Source: Cervus elaphus (Eukaryota > Chordata > Mammalia > Artiodactyla > Cervidae). From it: DNA of 64,000 bases. The notes under the pieces were generated by a model. It ran no database searches and had not been told where the DNA came from. It saw nothing but the letters and a program-made list of their open reading frames with translations. Positions within the stretch are counted from its first letter, which is position 1; every line of letters starts with the position of its first letter. The stretch is taken from contig NC_057817.1 of NCBI RefSeq assembly GCF_910594005.1, forward strand, positions 29,117,001 through 29,181,000, in the 5' to 3' direction. Below, in pieces: positions 24,508-37,700 of this stretch. Both the position numbers and the translations under genes were made by a program.

Positions 24508-24655
24508 AACTCATTCCCTGGCCGTCCAGAGGTTAAAACTTTGCACTCCCACTGCAGGAGGCAGAGATCTGATCCCTGGTCAGGGAACTAAGACCCCACA
24601 CGCTGCATGTGTGTGCATCTGTGCATGTGTGTGCCTGCGTGTGGTGGATTTCCTC
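24508..24655 (+). repeat. Short CHR-related SINE followed by a TG-rich tract
   Basis: GGAACTCATTCCCTGGCCGT, CACTGCAGGAGGCAGAGATC and TGATCCCTGGTCAGGGAACT mark the short CHR form to about 24606. Irregular TG/CATG repeats follow to 24655. Confidence 0.75.
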
Positions 24656-24734
24656 TTCACACATTTTCCTAAAGCTTACTTACAGGTCACCCCAGGAATT
24701 AAGGGCTGGGAAGAACTAGATTCCCTCACCTACC

Positions 24735-24860
24735 CATTTCATCTCCCAGAGGCTAGGAGAGGTTATAGAGGATTTGCCTGAGGTCATGGAGCTTGTAAAG
24801 GGCAGAGCAGGGACCTAAACCCAGTGATCTTTCCCCTATTACCTCACACTCTGCCTCTGA
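24735..24860 (-). repeat. MIR fragment
   Basis: Reverse MIR middle: CACCTACCCATTTCATCTCC, GGTTATAGAGGATTTGCCTG, AGGTCATGGAGCTTGTAAAG, GCAGGGACCTAAACCCAG. Confidence 0.65.
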
Positions 24861-26649
24861 CAAACTCATCCCAAAATGCTTTTCCCAGTTGACTCCCATA
24901 AAAGGCAACAGAAATGAAAACTTGTAAAGAGGGTCCAGACATCAGGTTTCTTTCGAAGTCGCCAACATGGTCTCTTAGACACACACACACACACTAGTTC
25001 TAGGAAAATAGGGATCTGGCTATAACATAGTGAAGTGAAAGTGAAAATGAGAAATAGGTACTCAGATTGTTGACGCCAACCTGACTTTAAGACTCTCTTG
25101 TTCCCTGGGTTCTCTCCCAAATGCTGATAAAGTCATTTTTCTTCCCTCAAATAACGTCCCAACTGGAGTTCTAACTATTCAAACTACTGGCTAAATCCTT
25201 AAAACTGAGGGGAAGAGGTTGAGACACATAGGGTTACCTGACTCCCCACTCAGAAGTGGGATGAATTCTAAGAAATGAATTCTAAGTCCTGAGCCAACTG
25301 AGACTACACCAAGTCCCAATTAGCATGTCGTGGGCAACCTCTGATTTCACCTTCTAGCAAGAAAAAAAGTACTTCTCTCCATCTCCAAAACCTGACAGGT
25401 GCTTTTCACACTATAAATCTGTCTTCCCTGATAGGGCTCTTAAATAAGGGATTAGAATATGCAACTTGTTCTAAACAAAACCCCTTTAACTCTGAGAATA
25501 TGAGCCTCCGATCACTTTATAGGGAACATGTTTTAACATGTGAGAAATGCAAAAACAGAAGTAACCAGGACTCAAGTCCAACTCTGACTTAACTGTCAGA
25601 GACTGATTGGTAATAATGGCCAATATAACAACAAAAGATAAAAACAAAATTAGCTTTGCTGGGTTATTTAATTTCAATGAACATCTTGAAAATTAGAAGA
25701 CCCATCCTTACTACTCGTTTCCCTTTCAGAAAGTTTCTGAGAAATAAGTAGTCTTGACCTCAGACTGAAAATAAAGAACTCTGAACAGGTGCAACCTTAT
25801 TACTAAACAACTGCTAATGTAAACAACACGGATACTTTAATATTCTTTAAGAAATCAATTCTAACTAAAGACTGATGAGGTAGATAAATATGGTCATGTT
25901 GCACTCTTTATGACTGCAACACCGTCACATCCTTTCTCTCCACTACCTCCACTTCTAAACAGACAAATCCTTTCAGATAACAGGTTTGTCAAAAGTTGGG
26001 AAAGCAGTTTCCTGTCAAATGAATCAGAGGTAAATCACTGGAAAACCAGCCTGGTTAGAACCAGAAGAGCTGCTAATAATGAGTGACTCTACTTCACTCA
26101 AGGCTCAAGTTTCTGTTCATTTTCTCTCAAAGAGGAAAGAGAGAGCCCCATGCACTCAATGCCTCTCCTCTCCCACTTTCCCAAGATCCAAGGACACTCT
26201 CCTGCAGGCAGAAGGTCCCTGGGGCAGGATGAAACAGCTGTGCACAGGGTGTGTGGATCGCTCCACCCAGCTCTCAGCCACTCCCTGCATTCCTGCCCGA
26301 GACTAGAGACCTCTTGTCTCACCTACTTACTCATCCCCTGGGTGCATCCTTACCTCATCTACCCTTTATGTCACTGACCACAACCTTGTATGTGCCTACA
26401 ATTACCTGTCTATGACTCTCTCCACAAGCCTAACTGCTTAAATAGGAGTGCTTTTTTTTTTTTTTAATGTCTTCACAAAATGTTTTCCAAGGATACACAT
26501 ATGATACTCATCCTTAATTTATTTTTAACTCAGAGAAGGCTCATAAGGAGAGAACTCCCTCAACTTCCTCCTCTACCACCTGTAAATATCTGCCTCTGCT
26601 CCCATTCGTTCCTCCATTCCTTCAATTTCAGCAGAAAAGGAATCACTCC

Positions 26650-26787
26650 GGGACTTCCCTGAGTCCCGGGTCCAGTGGCTGAGACTCCACACTCCCAATG
26701 CAGGGGGCCCAGGTTCGATCCCTGGTCAGGGAACGAGATCCCACATGCCTCAACTAAGACCTCGCACAGCCAAATAAATAAATATTC
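26650..26787 (+). repeat. Short CHR-related SINE
   Basis: GGGACTTCCCTGAGTCCCGG head with an internal duplication of the TCCCGGGTCC area, then AGGTTCGATCCCTGGTCAGG (good B box), ending CACAGCCAAATAAATAAATA. An approximate 13-bp direct repeat (AGAAAAGGAATCA / AGGAAAGGAGTCA) flanks it. Confidence 0.85.
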
Positions 26788-26984
26788 TTTCAGGAAAGGA
26801 GTCATCCCTGCTATCCTAGAGAGCCAGTCCAGAGGGACTTGAAATCTCCATCTTTCCTGACTCACGGAGCTCACGTCCCATCACATCCTTTCTAGACCTT
26901 CAAACCCTCCTCTCCAAGACTTCTTACTCTTCACCCCCCAGACATGCTCAAGCCTCTCCCTTCCTCATGTAACTCGGCCATCAA

Positions 26985-27085
26985 ATATCTACTGAGCACC
27001 TACTAGGCACTCTTTTCTACCTTGGAGATATAGCAGTGGATAAAACGAAATTTCTGCCCTCATGCAACTGACCCTCCAGTGGGCG
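26985..27085 (+). repeat. L2-like fragment
   Basis: TATCTACTGAGCACCTACTA, GATATAGCAGTGGATAAAAC and GCCCTCATGCAACTGACC follow the L2 3' end order. Old; family by memory only. Confidence 0.5.
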
Positions 27086-27387
27086 AGAAAGAGGTGAATG
27101 TATGAACAGCCCGGCTACGGTTCTCTCTGCTTCACACAGTCAGGCTTGCAAAACCAGCGCAAGCTGCCTGCCTCCACTTTCCTTCCCACCCAAGAGGCCT
27201 CACCCTCTCTGGACAGGTTTGTAGTCCGCACCCCCAACACCACAGAAACAGCTCAGGGAAAGGTCACCAGCAGTGACCTCTTCCACTTGTAAACCGGCAT
27301 TTCCCAGTCCCCTCTTAACTCTGCAGCAACAGGCACTTCCTGAAATTCTCTGCTGCCCTACACTTCTCCTCCCCCTTCAGCCACACA

Positions 27388-27795
27388 TTGTTCAGTCACT
27401 CAGTTCTATCGGACTCTGTGACCCCATGGCCTGCAGCACGCCAGGCTTCCCTGTCCTTCACTAACTCCCGGGGTTAGCTCAAACTCATGTCCACTGAGTC
27501 AGTGATGCCATCCAACCACCTCATCCTCTGCCACCCCTTCTCCCCTGCCCTCAGTCTTTCCCAGCCTCAGGGTCTTTTCCACAGAGCTGGCTCTTTGTAT
27601 CAGTCAGCGAAGTTTGAGTTCCAAGGCCCTCTGGAGTGACTTCAGGATATCAGGAATGACTCTTTCTTTTTTAATATTTAAAAAGTATTGGAGCTTCAGT
27701 ATCAGTCCTTCCAATGAATATTCAGGGTTGATTTTCTTCAGGCTTGGCTGGTTTGATCTCCTTGCTGTCCAAGGGACTCTCAAGAGCGTTCTCTG
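27388..27795 (-). mobile_element. BovB 3' end fragment with a foreign internal block
   Basis: Minus-strand BovB terminus: TCACTCAGTTCTATCGGACT, GCAGCACGCCAGGCTTCCCT, GAGTCAGTGATGCCATCCAA, then GATCTCCTTGCTGTCCAAGG and ACTCTCAAGAGCGTTCTC. About 80 bases (roughly 27604-27687) that I cannot align to BovB sit between the TCTTTGTATCAG and AGTATTGGAGCTTCAG segments, which adjoin in other copies. Confidence 0.88.
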
Positions 27796-28066
27796 ACCAT
27801 TTCTCAGGTTCTTTTTCTTCCGCCTCCCCACTACATGGCAGCACTTCCAGAGCTCTGTGTTTAGCTCCCCTCACTGCCTGTGTTCCCCTCAGGCCACCTC
27901 AGTCATGCCGTGGGTCCCACTGCCAGTGACGGCCACCTAGGGACACTGAAGGTGTGTCAAGAGGCCAGGCCTTTCTAAAGAGCTCCACACGCACATAGCC
28001 CACTGTCCACTAGAGATCTCTACCCCCAGGGCCCAAAGATCTCTCCAACTAAGGAACACCGAATTT

Positions 28067-28232
28067 TTTTTTTTAAAGTCTTTATTAAATTTGTTAGAAT
28101 ATTGTTTCTGTTTTATGTTTTGGTTTTCTGGCCTCAAGGCATATGGGATCCTAGCTCCCCGGCCAGGGATTGAACCTGCACTCCTTGCACTGGAAGGTGA
28201 AGTCTTAACCACTGGACTGCAAGGGAAGTCCC
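28067..28232 (-). repeat. Short CHR-related SINE with target-site duplication
   Basis: AAGTCTTTATTAAATTTGTT, TTTATGTTTTGGTTTTCTGG, GGGATTGAACCTGCACTCC, ending GCAAGGGAAGTCCC. A perfect 15-bp repeat AGGAACACCGAATTT at 28052-28066 and 28233-28247 delimits the insertion exactly. Confidence 0.92.
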
Positions 28233-29462
28233 AGGAACACCGAATTTATCTTCTCCCATACTCCAAATTGTTTTTCCCCTATTCTCTGTACTAGGTAATG
28301 ACGCCCTCTTTCCCTCAAAGTGCTAAGCCAGAAACTTAAGTTTCTAAGGCGTCAACTTAATGTTTTTCCTACACATCGCATGCCCTCCTCTTCACCACAT
28401 TGGTCTCATTGATTCTCTCTTTAAATACCTCTTTTCTTTCCCTCTTCCTCAATCTCACCACAGAGGCCACCAGCGCATTTCAGAAGCCACCTTGTCAATC
28501 CTCCTTTCCTGTCTTGCTCTCTTATCCTGTCTGTATCTACTTAAGACATCTGACATTGTATTCCGTGTGAATGGTGACCCCTGACCATGTGACACAGGAG
28601 CCTCAAACCATCCTCCTCTGGGCTGAGCTCCACCAAATACAGACGTCATCCACTCCTGCTTACAGTTCCCTTAACGATCCCCTATGAACCAGATGCGTGC
28701 TCTTTAAACTTTCACCTGAAGAAAGTGATGGGGGGTGGAGGGTGAGAAGAGGCACAGCCTGAAGAAGTCAACTGTTACGGGAAAAATGTTTTTGTAATTT
28801 AAAATTATATTTTATCTTGGATTTTAAATACTGTATTATAATATACTCATGTTTCAACACAGCAGTAATTTTCCCAAACTTCAACTGGATACCCCAAGAT
28901 GTACCATGGTTTACCCCACAGTTTAGAGTACCCCTGGCCCATTTTCTACTGACAAGCAAGAACCAACAAGATAAAAAGAAGATTCTAAGACCTACCCCTG
29001 CCACGCTCGCAGCCCTGCCCACCTGTCCAGGCTTACTCTTTATGCTCTAGCAGTGAGACTACTCACCACCCTAACTCCTTGAGCATATGCCAATGACTCA
29101 AAAATCCATGCCTTCCTCCAAGACTGAAGTACCCTCCTCCCTGCTCAGTCTCCCCATCAAACTCCTACCCAGCTGACGACTCTGAGCCTGAGCGATACTC
29201 CTTTGGGGCATCCTCCTCAGAAACGCCACAGGTACACGAATGCCCTTTGCCTGAGCTTCCTCCATATTTGTACATGTCTTCTTTATGGCATTTATTATGT
29301 AATAGATACAGTTTGCAATATTTAATCTCTGCAAATAACTACAAAAATACTGCTGTGTCCTGCCCCTCCTAACTACTGTCAAATTTACTAAAATTGTTTT
29401 GTTTTTGAAATGTATCTATTTTCTCCCATTCACTCCTTACCTCATAATTCCCATGTGGGCAT

Positions 29463-29641
29463 GGGTGCTCAGTTGCTCAGTCGTGTCCAACTCTTTGCAA
29501 TCCCGTGGACTGTAGCCCACCAGGTTCCTCTGTCCATGGGATTGCCCAGGCAAGAGTGGGTTGCCATTTCCTCCTCCAGGGGATCCTCCCAACCCAGGGC
29601 TCGAACCCATACTCCTTTCATCTCCCGCACTGGCAGGTACT
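29463..29641 (-). repeat. Bov-tA SINE, head truncated
   Basis: Tail at 29470 (GTTGCTCAGTCGTGTCCAAC), middle CCAGGCAAGAGTGGGTTGCC with a small deletion, head eroded after CCGCACTGGCAGG. Confidence 0.87.
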
Positions 29642-30084
29642 GAGTGATCTGGGGCCACTGCATGAAAACTACTCTCACTAAATTCAAAAGTCACCTAGTG
29701 GCTAAATACATGACTCCACCCAATCCTCACCATTCTTCAATCTGCAGCAACATTTGATCATTCCCTCTTTTGTCTTTCTGATCCCCTAACTCTCCTGATC
29801 TTCCTTCTCCAGCTTTCTCGCTAAACGTCCACTTCTTCCTGGCCGTCTTTCCTCTGTGCATGTTAGTGTACCTAGGGGCCTGCCTGAAATACTTCTCTCT
29901 GCTCACCCCAAGCCCCTCTCCTGGGTGAACTCATGTATTCTCATGGCTTCAACTACCATCCTGTTTCAGACAGAGCTGGAAACCTAATCTGGGTTCATAT
30001 ATTCTACTCACTAATCTCCCTTTCTGCGTGGATGAAGTTTTGGAAATTTAAAATACCACAGCAGCACAAGAAAGATTTATAGTG

Positions 30085-30215
30085 CTTATCACTGGCTGGG
30101 CACTGCTCTAATCACTGTATTTTTATGTATTGACTCATTTAGTTCTCATATCAATCCTATGAGATAGCATTTTTATCCACATTTTATAGGGAAGGAAACA
30201 GAAAACTAAAACTGG
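30085..30215 (-). repeat. MIR fragment
   Basis: Reverse MIR: GGGCACTGCTCTAATCACTG, TTGACTCATTTAGTTCTCAT, CAATCCTATGAGATAGCATT, then TTATAGGGAAGGAAACAG. Confidence 0.75.
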
Positions 30216-30407
30216 CAAGGGCGGAAGGGGAAAGAATCACCACCTCTAAAGAAAAACTTTTTTTTTTCAACAATTGTAAGGAAAAGTTAGACGATAATCA
30301 AATCAAATTCAGAATTCTGAGCAACTGACTACTCCTGACAATGGTGGTCTTTGGTTGGTAAACATGTAATAATCACTTTAGTCTTGTTTTCAACATGATA
30401 ATCATCT

Positions 30408-30647
30408 GCTGCTAAGTCACTTCAGTCGTGTCTGACTCTGTGCGACCCCATCCCTGGGATTCTCCAGGCAAGAACACTGGAGTGGGTTGCCATTCCCTTC
30501 TCCAATGCATAAAAGTGAAAAGTGAAAGTGAAGTCGCTCAGTCACGTCCGACTCTTCGCAACGCCATGGACTGCAGCCTACCAGGCTCCTCCGTCCATGG
30601 GATTTTCCAGGCAAGAGTACTGGAGTGGGGTGCCATTGCCTTCTCCG
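30408..30647 (-). repeat. Bov-A2 SINE with target-site duplication
   Basis: Dimer of two BovB-derived tail modules joined by the AAAGTGAAAAGTGAAAGTGA linker at about 30512-30530, with no tRNA head. A perfect 13-bp repeat ATGATAATCATCT at 30395-30407 and 30648-30660 flanks it. Confidence 0.93.
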
Positions 30648-32351
30648 ATGATAATCATCTAAGTCATATTTATTTCTGTCTTTATGGAATAGGATAATTT
30701 AAATTATTAAGATGTTTCAGAAGCTCTTCTTCTCAGCCACAAAGATACACTTCAAGTTGATGACAGAATAATAAATAAATGGAATATGAGATTTTTATTA
30801 TATTTATCTTATGTATAAAGTTACAATAAATTTAATGTTTGAATACTATCTTGGACATAGGAACTCAAAGAAGCCCTTGAGAGAAAACATTAGGACCTAA
30901 GAAAAAAGTGTCATGTGCACACAGGTGGACATAATATGGGTGGCCTATGAATGCCTTCAGCAGTCTAGCTGGCCCATACAATTTGCATAAACTAGGATAA
31001 ATTACCCAAGAGTCTGACTTAGTTCAACAAATCAAATATTTACCATATGGCTAAATATTTCACTTCCCTGGTTTTCCAACAGTTTTGCAAAAGATTTAAT
31101 GCAATCAAGAAAAGATGCTGGAAAACCAAACACGGGAAATATTTAGTTTTTTTCCAACCAATACTGACCAGTTAAATCAAAACGAAGGTTGTTTACACTA
31201 TTCTAAAGAAAAACGCATCCAATGAGCTTACACTTCAGATTAGTTCCTGTGAGTAATACGGCTGGTCAAGGCAGAGCAAAAGGGAATCGACATACAAGCA
31301 AGTACAAGGCAACACAGAAGTGGACGCCACCCCACACAGGGAGCAGACACGCTCAGGGGCCCGCTCCAGCTGCCGGCTCTCACGCAAGGCTCTTCTAGGC
31401 TTGGCACTGCGTCTTCTATACACTTCTGCATAATAAATAGCAGGCAGGCTAATGAAATGGAAGGTTGTCACATACCACCCAACTGTAAAAGGCACATGGA
31501 AAATCAGAGTATGCAGATAAATAGGTGAGGGAAACAAAGAAAAAACAAATGTGAGACATGAACCCAGGGCCAGGAAACATCATGGGCCCTTGAGTTCCAG
31601 CCCTGGCCAGCTTCCACAGGGGTCCCTGTCCCTTCCTAGAAGAGGTCCTGGACAGAGCTCACACTTCTTTACTCAGTAAAGCTGTCACCATCTAAGGAAT
31701 CCTGTTGGAATCTTCTCTCTGCAAAGCCCATCTGTTTGCAAACAAGTGTTGACTGAGTGTCTTCTATTCTAGGCCCTGGGCATCCAGCAGGCAGCAAGAC
31801 AGCAAAGTCTCTGCTCTCAGGAAACTCCCATTTTACTGGAGGAGAACCAGATAATGAATAAATACACAAGCAAGATCATTTTAAATGGCAGCATTAAGTT
31901 GAAAATTTTAAACAGGGAAAAAAAAAAAAAGATGAGATGGAGCAAGGCGGCAGGAGTTGCTCATTTAAACTCGGGGGTGAGGGAAGACATCTCTGAGAAG
32001 GTCACTTTTGAGCTGAGACAGAAAGGAGGCAAAGCTGTCAGCCAAGCACAGCTCTCTGGGGCAGAGCGTTCCCGGAGAAGAAAAGCAAGGATGAGGCCTG
32101 GGGGCAGGAACAGGCATGATGAGTTCAGAGGGAGAGAGTCTCTCCACCCTCAGGTTCCAGTGTTGTTCGAATGAAGTCATCCCTGACTATTCTAAACTAT
32201 CCACTGACCGGCCCCAGTATTCTCTATTCCTCTTCACAATTTCTCTCCACTGAAATTTTTACCATCTGACAGGCAAGATAAAGTACTTATTAATTTCATC
32301 TACTTATTAATTTCTGTCTATTCCTACAGAATGCAAGCTCCTTAGGGCAGG

Positions 32352-32517
32352 GATTTTTTTTCTCATATTTATTTATTTAGCTGCATCAGGTCTAAGTTGG
32401 GGCACGCGGGGATATTTAGTTGCGGCATTCAGGATCTAGCTCCCTGATCAGGGATGGAACCCAGACCCCCTGCCTGGGAGCACAGAGTCTTAGCCACTGG
32501 GCCAGCAGGGAAGTCCC
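32352..32517 (-). repeat. Short CHR-related SINE
   Basis: TTTATTTATTTAGCTGCATC, TTTAGTTGCGGCATTCAGGA, CCCTGATCAGGGATGGAACC, ending AGCAGGGAAGTCCC. Near-repeat AGGGCAGGGATTT / AGGGCAAGGACTTT on the two sides fits a target-site duplication. Confidence 0.87.
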
Positions 32518-32609
32518 AGGGCAAGGACTTTGCTATTTAACCACTGCTGTGATGCCTGTACCTACGTGGCACAAAGTGGGCACTCAATAATAGTAGCTAA
32601 ATAAATAAA

Positions 32610-32705
32610 AAGGAAAGAAAGAGAGAACGGGAGGGAAGGAGGAAAGGAGAGAGAGATAGGGAAACAAGATATGAGAGAGAGAGGAAAAGTGGAAGGAGAG
32701 AAAGA
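32610..32705. repeat. GA-rich low-complexity tract
   Basis: Almost pure purine on the plus strand (GAAAGAAAGAGAGA, GGAGAGAGAGATAGGG, GAGAGAGAGAGG). Confidence 0.8.
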
Positions 32706-33356
32706 AGAATCAGCGAGCGTGGCTGAAGCACCCTGGATGGGGGAACCGGAGTGTGAAGGAGTAGACCATGAAACAGATGCTGGAATTTCATTTAAAGGAC
32801 AGAATCTGTTGAAGGGTTGTAAGGCAGGGAAGAAAGAGCATCTAATTTTAGTTTACAGAGCTGACTATAGCTGCCATGTGGAAAACAGACTAAAGAAAGC
32901 AGGGGACACTAGGTGAGGTGCTATGGAAGCTAGAGATGAGGTGACAGGCGAGGCAGTGATCATCAGTGACCACAGACAGAGGGAAGCAGATGCAAGGGGA
33001 GCACCCAAAATACTTACTGATGGACTAGATATGGACTGTTATATTGAAAAAAAAAAAAAAGAGAGGAATCAAGAATATGTCAGTTACCAACTAAGTGCTT
33101 CTCAGACCCAAATCTCCCCTTCACTGCCTACTCTGTGAAAATTAAGATGAACCCTTTAAATATTTTTCCTATGCCAAACGCCACGATGTTAAGCTTTGTC
33201 TGTAGAGGCACTGGAAAGACACTGCATGAGGAACAGACTTTTCTTTCTGCTTCCAATGTGCTCCTTTTGGCAGGATAAATAGAGTATCAAAGATAAATAT
33301 AGTATTAGTATTTCTGATATCCTATGGAGCCCTGGTTAATTTATTTTAAGAGACTG

Positions 33357-33484
33357 TGGAGGAAGAAATGGTAACCCACTCCAGTATTCTTGCCTGGGAA
33401 ATCCCATGGACAGAGGAGCCTGGCGGGCTACAGTCCATGGAGTTGCAAGAGTCAGACATGACTTAGCATCTAGACAGCAACAGG
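33357..33484 (+). repeat. Bov-tA tail fragment
   Basis: Begins at the GGAGGAAGAAATGGTAACCC point of Bov-tA and runs to CAGACATGACTTAGCATCTA. The tRNA head is absent. Confidence 0.88.
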
Positions 33485-34273
33485 AATCTGTCAGGTTCTG
33501 TCTTCTGTAATGTGAGTACTGTAAGAAGTTATATAATAAAAATCATTATTTGTTACTTAAAGAAAGATCTTTTCTACTAAACTTACATATTTTCATAATT
33601 ATTTCTCTTACATATACAAGGACTGGGACACCTTATTCTGTTTGCTCATCCTTTATTCAAATTTTAATACCATACTGCTTCAAGTGTGATACTAATAATT
33701 TTAGAATCTGTTTCAATGCCTGGTAAAGCAAGGACCACCTCACTATTCTGTGTCTAAATTTTCTTGGCTACTGTAAAAACATTTATTCTTCCATGTGAAC
33801 ACAGACTGTTTTACCTAACTGCCTACCTTCAGAAGAACTCTCCATTGGAGTTGTAATTAATTTCCATTAAATTTACATATATTTAGTCTTCCCATCCAGG
33901 AACATGGTATGCATTTCCACTTCTTTCAGATCATCCTTAACACTTAACAATTTTCTTCACACAGACCCTGTACCTTTCTTGTGATACTTTCCATGAAGTA
34001 TTTTATAATTTTTTAACACCATTATAAAAGAAGTATTCTTCTCATTAAGGCAGGTCATTGCCATGCTTCCCCTGCCAACATTCTAAAGATACCAAAGAAT
34101 GCTTTGAGTTCCCTCTCGCCCCCATACCACCCTGTCCCTTGATGTCTGAGTTTTGCTGGAATCATTTAGAATATTTCATTCAGACAACAAGGTTTTCTCT
34201 TTCGGTATGTCTCTTTAATTTCAAAGATCCTTACTTACCATTTATATTACACATTTCTTGTTACTCTCAATGT

Positions 34274-34310
34274 ATATAATTATATATATATACATATATG
34301 TAGTATGTAA
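34274..34310. repeat. TA-rich microsatellite
   Basis: TATAATTATATATATATACA and ATATATGTAG; low complexity. Confidence 0.7.
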
Positions 34311-35304
34311 CTTACAGTAACAATAGCACATTGGTATAGCACATGATATATATACATATTTCAAAGTCCGTTGTCCATCATTGTTTCGAGGAAAGGAAAT
34401 AATTATGTTTGATTAGAGTATATTGCTCAGATTCAAGTCTATGAGTGATATAATGTCAATTCTTGCACACCCACATAGAGCTTTCTTTTCCTGAAAGGTG
34501 AACAGTATCTAGACTGCAAGTAAGATTTTGTGTAGAACTTTTCTCTAACTAGCTTGCTTCTTACACCATCACTATAGTGTTGCAAATGAGAACAGTCGAT
34601 TTTATTGTAGTTTCAACTTTTTTTTGTATCTTTATCCTCTTTTGAGTTTGTAGAATTTTTTTCCCCGTCATCACTGAATTCAGGAATGTTATCAGAATAT
34701 ACCTAGATTTGTGCCTTTTCTCATCCATCTTGCCTGGAAGACAGTGAACTCATTCAATCTGTGATCTTTTTCAATCTGCAATCTTTTTTGTCTCAGGGAA
34801 TTTTTCTTCTACTAGTTATCTCCCCTAAAATTCTTACTATCTGCATTTTTGGCTTCCTGGATCTATCCTTCAAGTCCTCCCACTTTCATGAGTTTCCATT
34901 CCAATTCTTAGTATTTTTGCTCTAAGCTTTGAAATTGTTATTTCACTTGAACCAAGTTTTAAAAAGAGGGCAGCAGTGATGTGCTCAAGCTACCACTTTC
35001 CCAAAATGATTTCAAAAGGAGTTGTTTAAAGGCTATCTTACCACTCAAATGTTAAAAAAAAAAAAAGAAAGTTTCTAAGTGCTCACTCAAAAGACAATTA
35101 CTTTAAATTAATACTTCTAAGAGAAGCTACTAGATTGAAAGCTCCTTGAAAGCAGGGAACCTGCCTTTCATGCATCTCTCACTAGATCTTGTAAACAAAT
35201 GTGCTCATTACATCTTTATTGATATAATATGTTCAGCAACTTACAAGTTCCAAAAGGTAGAAAACCTTGTCATTACACTCACAAAATCTGAAGTCTAACT
35301 GCAG

Positions 35305-35622
35305 GGGGTTCCCTGGTGGCTCCTTGGTAAAGAATCTGCCTGCCAATGCAGGAGACTGGGTTCAATTCCTGATACTGGAAGATTCCACACACCTCAGAGC
35401 AACTAAGGCCATGAGCCACAACCACTGAGCCTGTGCTCTAGAGCCCAGGAGCCGCAACTTCTGACGCGTGTGCACCCGAGAGCCCGGCTGCACCAGAGAA
35501 GCCACCGAAATGAGAACCCCACGCACTGCACACGGCGAGAGAGCAGCCCCTGCTAGCCGCAACGAGAGAAAAGCTGGCACAGCAAAAGACAGTAACAATA
35601 ATTAATCAATTAAGAAAAAATA
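35305..35622 (+). repeat. CHR-type SINE with target-site duplication
   Basis: Full-length CHR: GGGTTCCCTGGTGGCTCCTT head, GTGCTCTAGAGCCCAGGAGC, AGAAGCCACCGAAATGAGAA, AACGAGAGAAAAGCTGGCAC. A perfect 14-bp repeat AAGTCTAACTGCAG at 35291-35304 and 35623-35636 flanks it. Confidence 0.93.
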
Positions 35623-36384
35623 AAGTCTAACTGCAGAGGCAAAAACAACATAAACAAAACAAATAAAGCTGTCAGTTAAGTGTTAAACTGTTACTGAATA
35701 CAATAGCCTAAAACAGAAGAAATTAATATGGACTAAAGTAGTCAGTCAGTTTCATGATGAAAAGGCCATCTAATCAGGCCCTGAAACCACAGGTAAATTT
35801 CAGGAGGAGAAAAGGCAGCCCTGACAAAGAAAATAATCACTGCAAAAGTACAGAGATAGGAATGAGCTGTTTGAGGAAAAGGGTGAGCAAACAAGTCTAA
35901 CTGTAATAGAAGAGTCTGTCAGATACTTATAAGGAAATAAGAACAGATAGGGAGGTTGAGGACAGAGTCTAGATTCATTCACTGGCGGAATAGGTACTAA
36001 AAAACACTTATGCTGAAGGATGCCGTGAGCTGTCCTCAAGCACCTTACCAAGGGAGACGACAGTATTTATGCAAATGATCATACAGTAACTTTAAGATCA
36101 TCTGAAAAATAGCTATAATATACGAGTAACATTAGAAGTTAAAGAGTTCAGAGAACCAACAAATGAGGAAGCTGTCTTTTTTTTAAACAGGAAGTTCTCT
36201 TCTAGGACTTCCCTTGGTCTCCTTGAAGAAAACAGTAAGCAAAGAACCACAGGAGGAAAACTCACCAGTGGTTTTGCTACATGTTCAATTTAAAAATGAA
36301 AGTTTTTCCAAACCAGAAAGGAAGCCCAATAAAGTAAGAATGACAACTCTTTACAGTTTTAAGACAAGAAAGAAAACTCTGTAT

Positions 36385-36515
36385 GGTGATAGATGTTAAT
36401 GAGATTTACTAAGGTGATCATTTCCTAACATACAGAAATAGCAAATCATTATGTCATACTCCAGAAATTAATAAATATAATGTTGTATGTCAATTACACC
36501 TCAATTTTAAAAAAA
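36385..36515 (+). repeat. Ancient L1 3' end
   Basis: AGATTTACTAAGGTGATCAT, CAAATCATTATGTCATACTC and GTATGTCAATTACACCTCAA followed by an A-run are the L1M terminal block. Confidence 0.7.
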
Positions 36516-36674
36516 AGTCACAGATCAACTAAACAAGAAACTATCAGAAGTTTCTCCTAACGATTCCTGACAAGAATGGCCAACACCATAATGCATTCAT
36601 GCCTGACCCAAGTTAAAACCCACAAGGTTCCAGCCTATGAATAAACTGAGACAACATAACCCAAGGTCCTTAAG

Positions 36675-36698
36675 AAGAAAGAAAGAAAGAAAGAAAAT
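36675..36698. repeat. (GAAA)n microsatellite
   Basis: Six tandem GAAA-type units. Confidence 0.8.
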
Positions 36699-37484
36699 CC
36701 TACAGCCACTTTAATTTATCCCTAAAAGCAAGAATCCTCTAAAAAAAGGGATATTAGAGCACTATTCCTTCATAAAAACAGAAAACTCCCAAAAAATCAA
36801 TTAAAAGTATATGTCATCTACAGAAATACCTACATTAGTTTAAACATTAATTTTTAATTAAACATAAATAGCCTAAGGAAAAAAATAAAACAAAACTAAA
36901 AATTCTTTCTGAAGCAGAACAGAACAATACTCAACCTGAAGCTCAGAAAAAAACAAGTCCAGGACACAAGGACCTTTCAAAGACGTCCTGTGGGCTTTCA
37001 TTTAGGGTTGACCTGTATAGCATTCCAAATATTTTCTTTCTGGATTTCCCCTTTTCAGCTTTTCATCATCCCCATCTCAATTCAAGGAAGAAAAATTAAT
37101 TTCATATCAAAATATAAGTACATAAAATTATCTCTTACTTTACAGATACACAATCTTAAAGGGATTTTACCCAATATCTTTAGTTCTTTTAAGAAATAAG
37201 GCAGTCACACCTTGCCAGAAGTTAGGCTGATGGAACTTCTCCAAACACATTTTAGAGTGCTAACTCCCCAGGGTTCTGGCAAAGCAAGGTCAAGAATAAC
37301 CTCACTCCTATTCCTATCTATTTCTCCTAGAATAGGATGGAACATTTCCATTCTTTTCTCTCCAGGGAGCCCTACTCCCAAACACCAAAGACAGAAACTG
37401 TATCCTAAGAAAAGGGGGCCCAAGAGTTAAGATGGAAGAGAACTCTGCTGAAATTACTTGAAACAACGTGATTCAGGGAGATGG

Positions 37485-37700
37485 AACCAGTATGGAAATA
37501 CCATGGGTTTTGGAGCCAAGCCGACCTGGGTTCCAACCCCAGCACACTGTACTTTCAGACTTCACGTTCCTTAACAAGTCTCTACAGAATGGAAACAACA
37601 CACTATCTTTAGGAGTTGTTAGGATTAGAAGCACACTTCAAAGACTTGTCCAAGGTCACATAGTAAGCAGGGGAGACAGGACTTGAACCCAGCTGTGTTC
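37485..37700 (+). repeat. MIR-like remnants
   Basis: GGAGCCAAGCCGACCTGGGT and TCCAACCCCAGCACACTG fit the MIR 5' half. Downstream, CAAGGTCACATAGTAAGCAG, ACAGGACTTGAACCCAGC looks like a second MIR piece in the opposite orientation. Confidence 0.55.
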
